Positions 5,318 through 5,363 of a stretch of 5,363 nt of DNA are shown here, piece after piece (the first letter of the stretch is position 1; each line of letters opens with the position of its first letter). Below the pieces are notes generated by a model that was not told where the DNA came from, did not search any database, and worked only from the letters and a program-made list of their open reading frames with translations. The position numbers and the translations under genes are program-made. This stretch comes from an uncultured Rhodocyclaceae bacterium (GTDB lineage: Bacteria > Pseudomonadota > Gammaproteobacteria > Burkholderiales > Rhodocyclaceae): the NCBI GenBank assembly GCA_903930805.1, contig CAIYZZ010000466.1, positions 1-5,363 of the forward strand, in the 5' to 3' direction.

Positions 5318-5363
5318 CTATACCCGGTTTCCGCATCAAGCACACCCTGAAAACCTTGTGTAG
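5318..5363. other. Non-coding tail to window edge
   Basis: 46 bp after the second 26-bp element. No start codon with a ribosome site and no open frame of useful length is visible. It may be the leader of a gene that begins beyond the window. Confidence 0.4.

Noticed and set aside
5292..5318. Rho-independent terminator after the cytochrome c gene
   Set aside because: The T-run GACTTTT is not preceded by a stable stem; only the 8-bp palindrome CGCTAGCG is present, and the same element occurs upstream of gmk.
4962..5345. 127-codon minus-strand frame over the cytochrome c gene
   Set aside because: Antisense to a gene with signal peptide and CXXCH; no independent support.

Overview
The window looks like chromosomal DNA of a betaproteobacterium. 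Three things point there: the gmk-rpoZ-spoT order, a short omega subunit of 68 residues, and a small DUF3460-type gene, a family I associate with that class. Codon use is GC-leaning and there are no phage, transposon or CRISPR signatures. The genus cannot be fixed from sequence alone; Rhodocyclales or Nitrosomonadales-like lineages would fit.

Left third (1-1280, minus strand): two receiver-domain response regulators, probably one operon transcribed leftward. The promoter-proximal gene (802-1221) is a stand-alone receiver. It is preceded by a very good -24/-12 (sigma-54) promoter match at 1262-1277. The second gene (723 to the left edge, incomplete) joins a receiver to two copies of a hydrophobic, probably membrane-embedded, module. 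No histidine kinase is in view.

Middle (1222-1613): a divergent intergenic region of about 390 bp. It holds the sigma-54 promoter, a 9-bp perfect inverted repeat, and one copy of a 26-bp element that recurs with one mismatch at 5292-5317.

Right two thirds (1614-5292, plus strand): a tightly packed run of guanylate kinase, RNA polymerase omega, bifunctional SpoT/Rel, a DUF3460-like small protein, and a secreted monoheme cytochrome c. The first three form a recognisable (p)ppGpp/nucleotide group: Gmk handles GMP, SpoT/Rel makes and removes (p)ppGpp, and omega contributes to a (p)ppGpp site on RNA polymerase. The last two genes replace the trmH/recG that follow spoT in E. coli. An extended -10 promoter lies inside the 3' end of gmk and could drive rpoZ-spoT separately.

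Most unusual points: the cytochrome c has Gln where the family has its axial Met, and has no other Met or His that could replace it; the membrane-tethered receiver has a duplicated tail; and the 26-bp element is shared by the two ends of the plus-strand gene cluster. I see no clear undescribed multi-gene system; the two-receiver operon is the nearest candidate.
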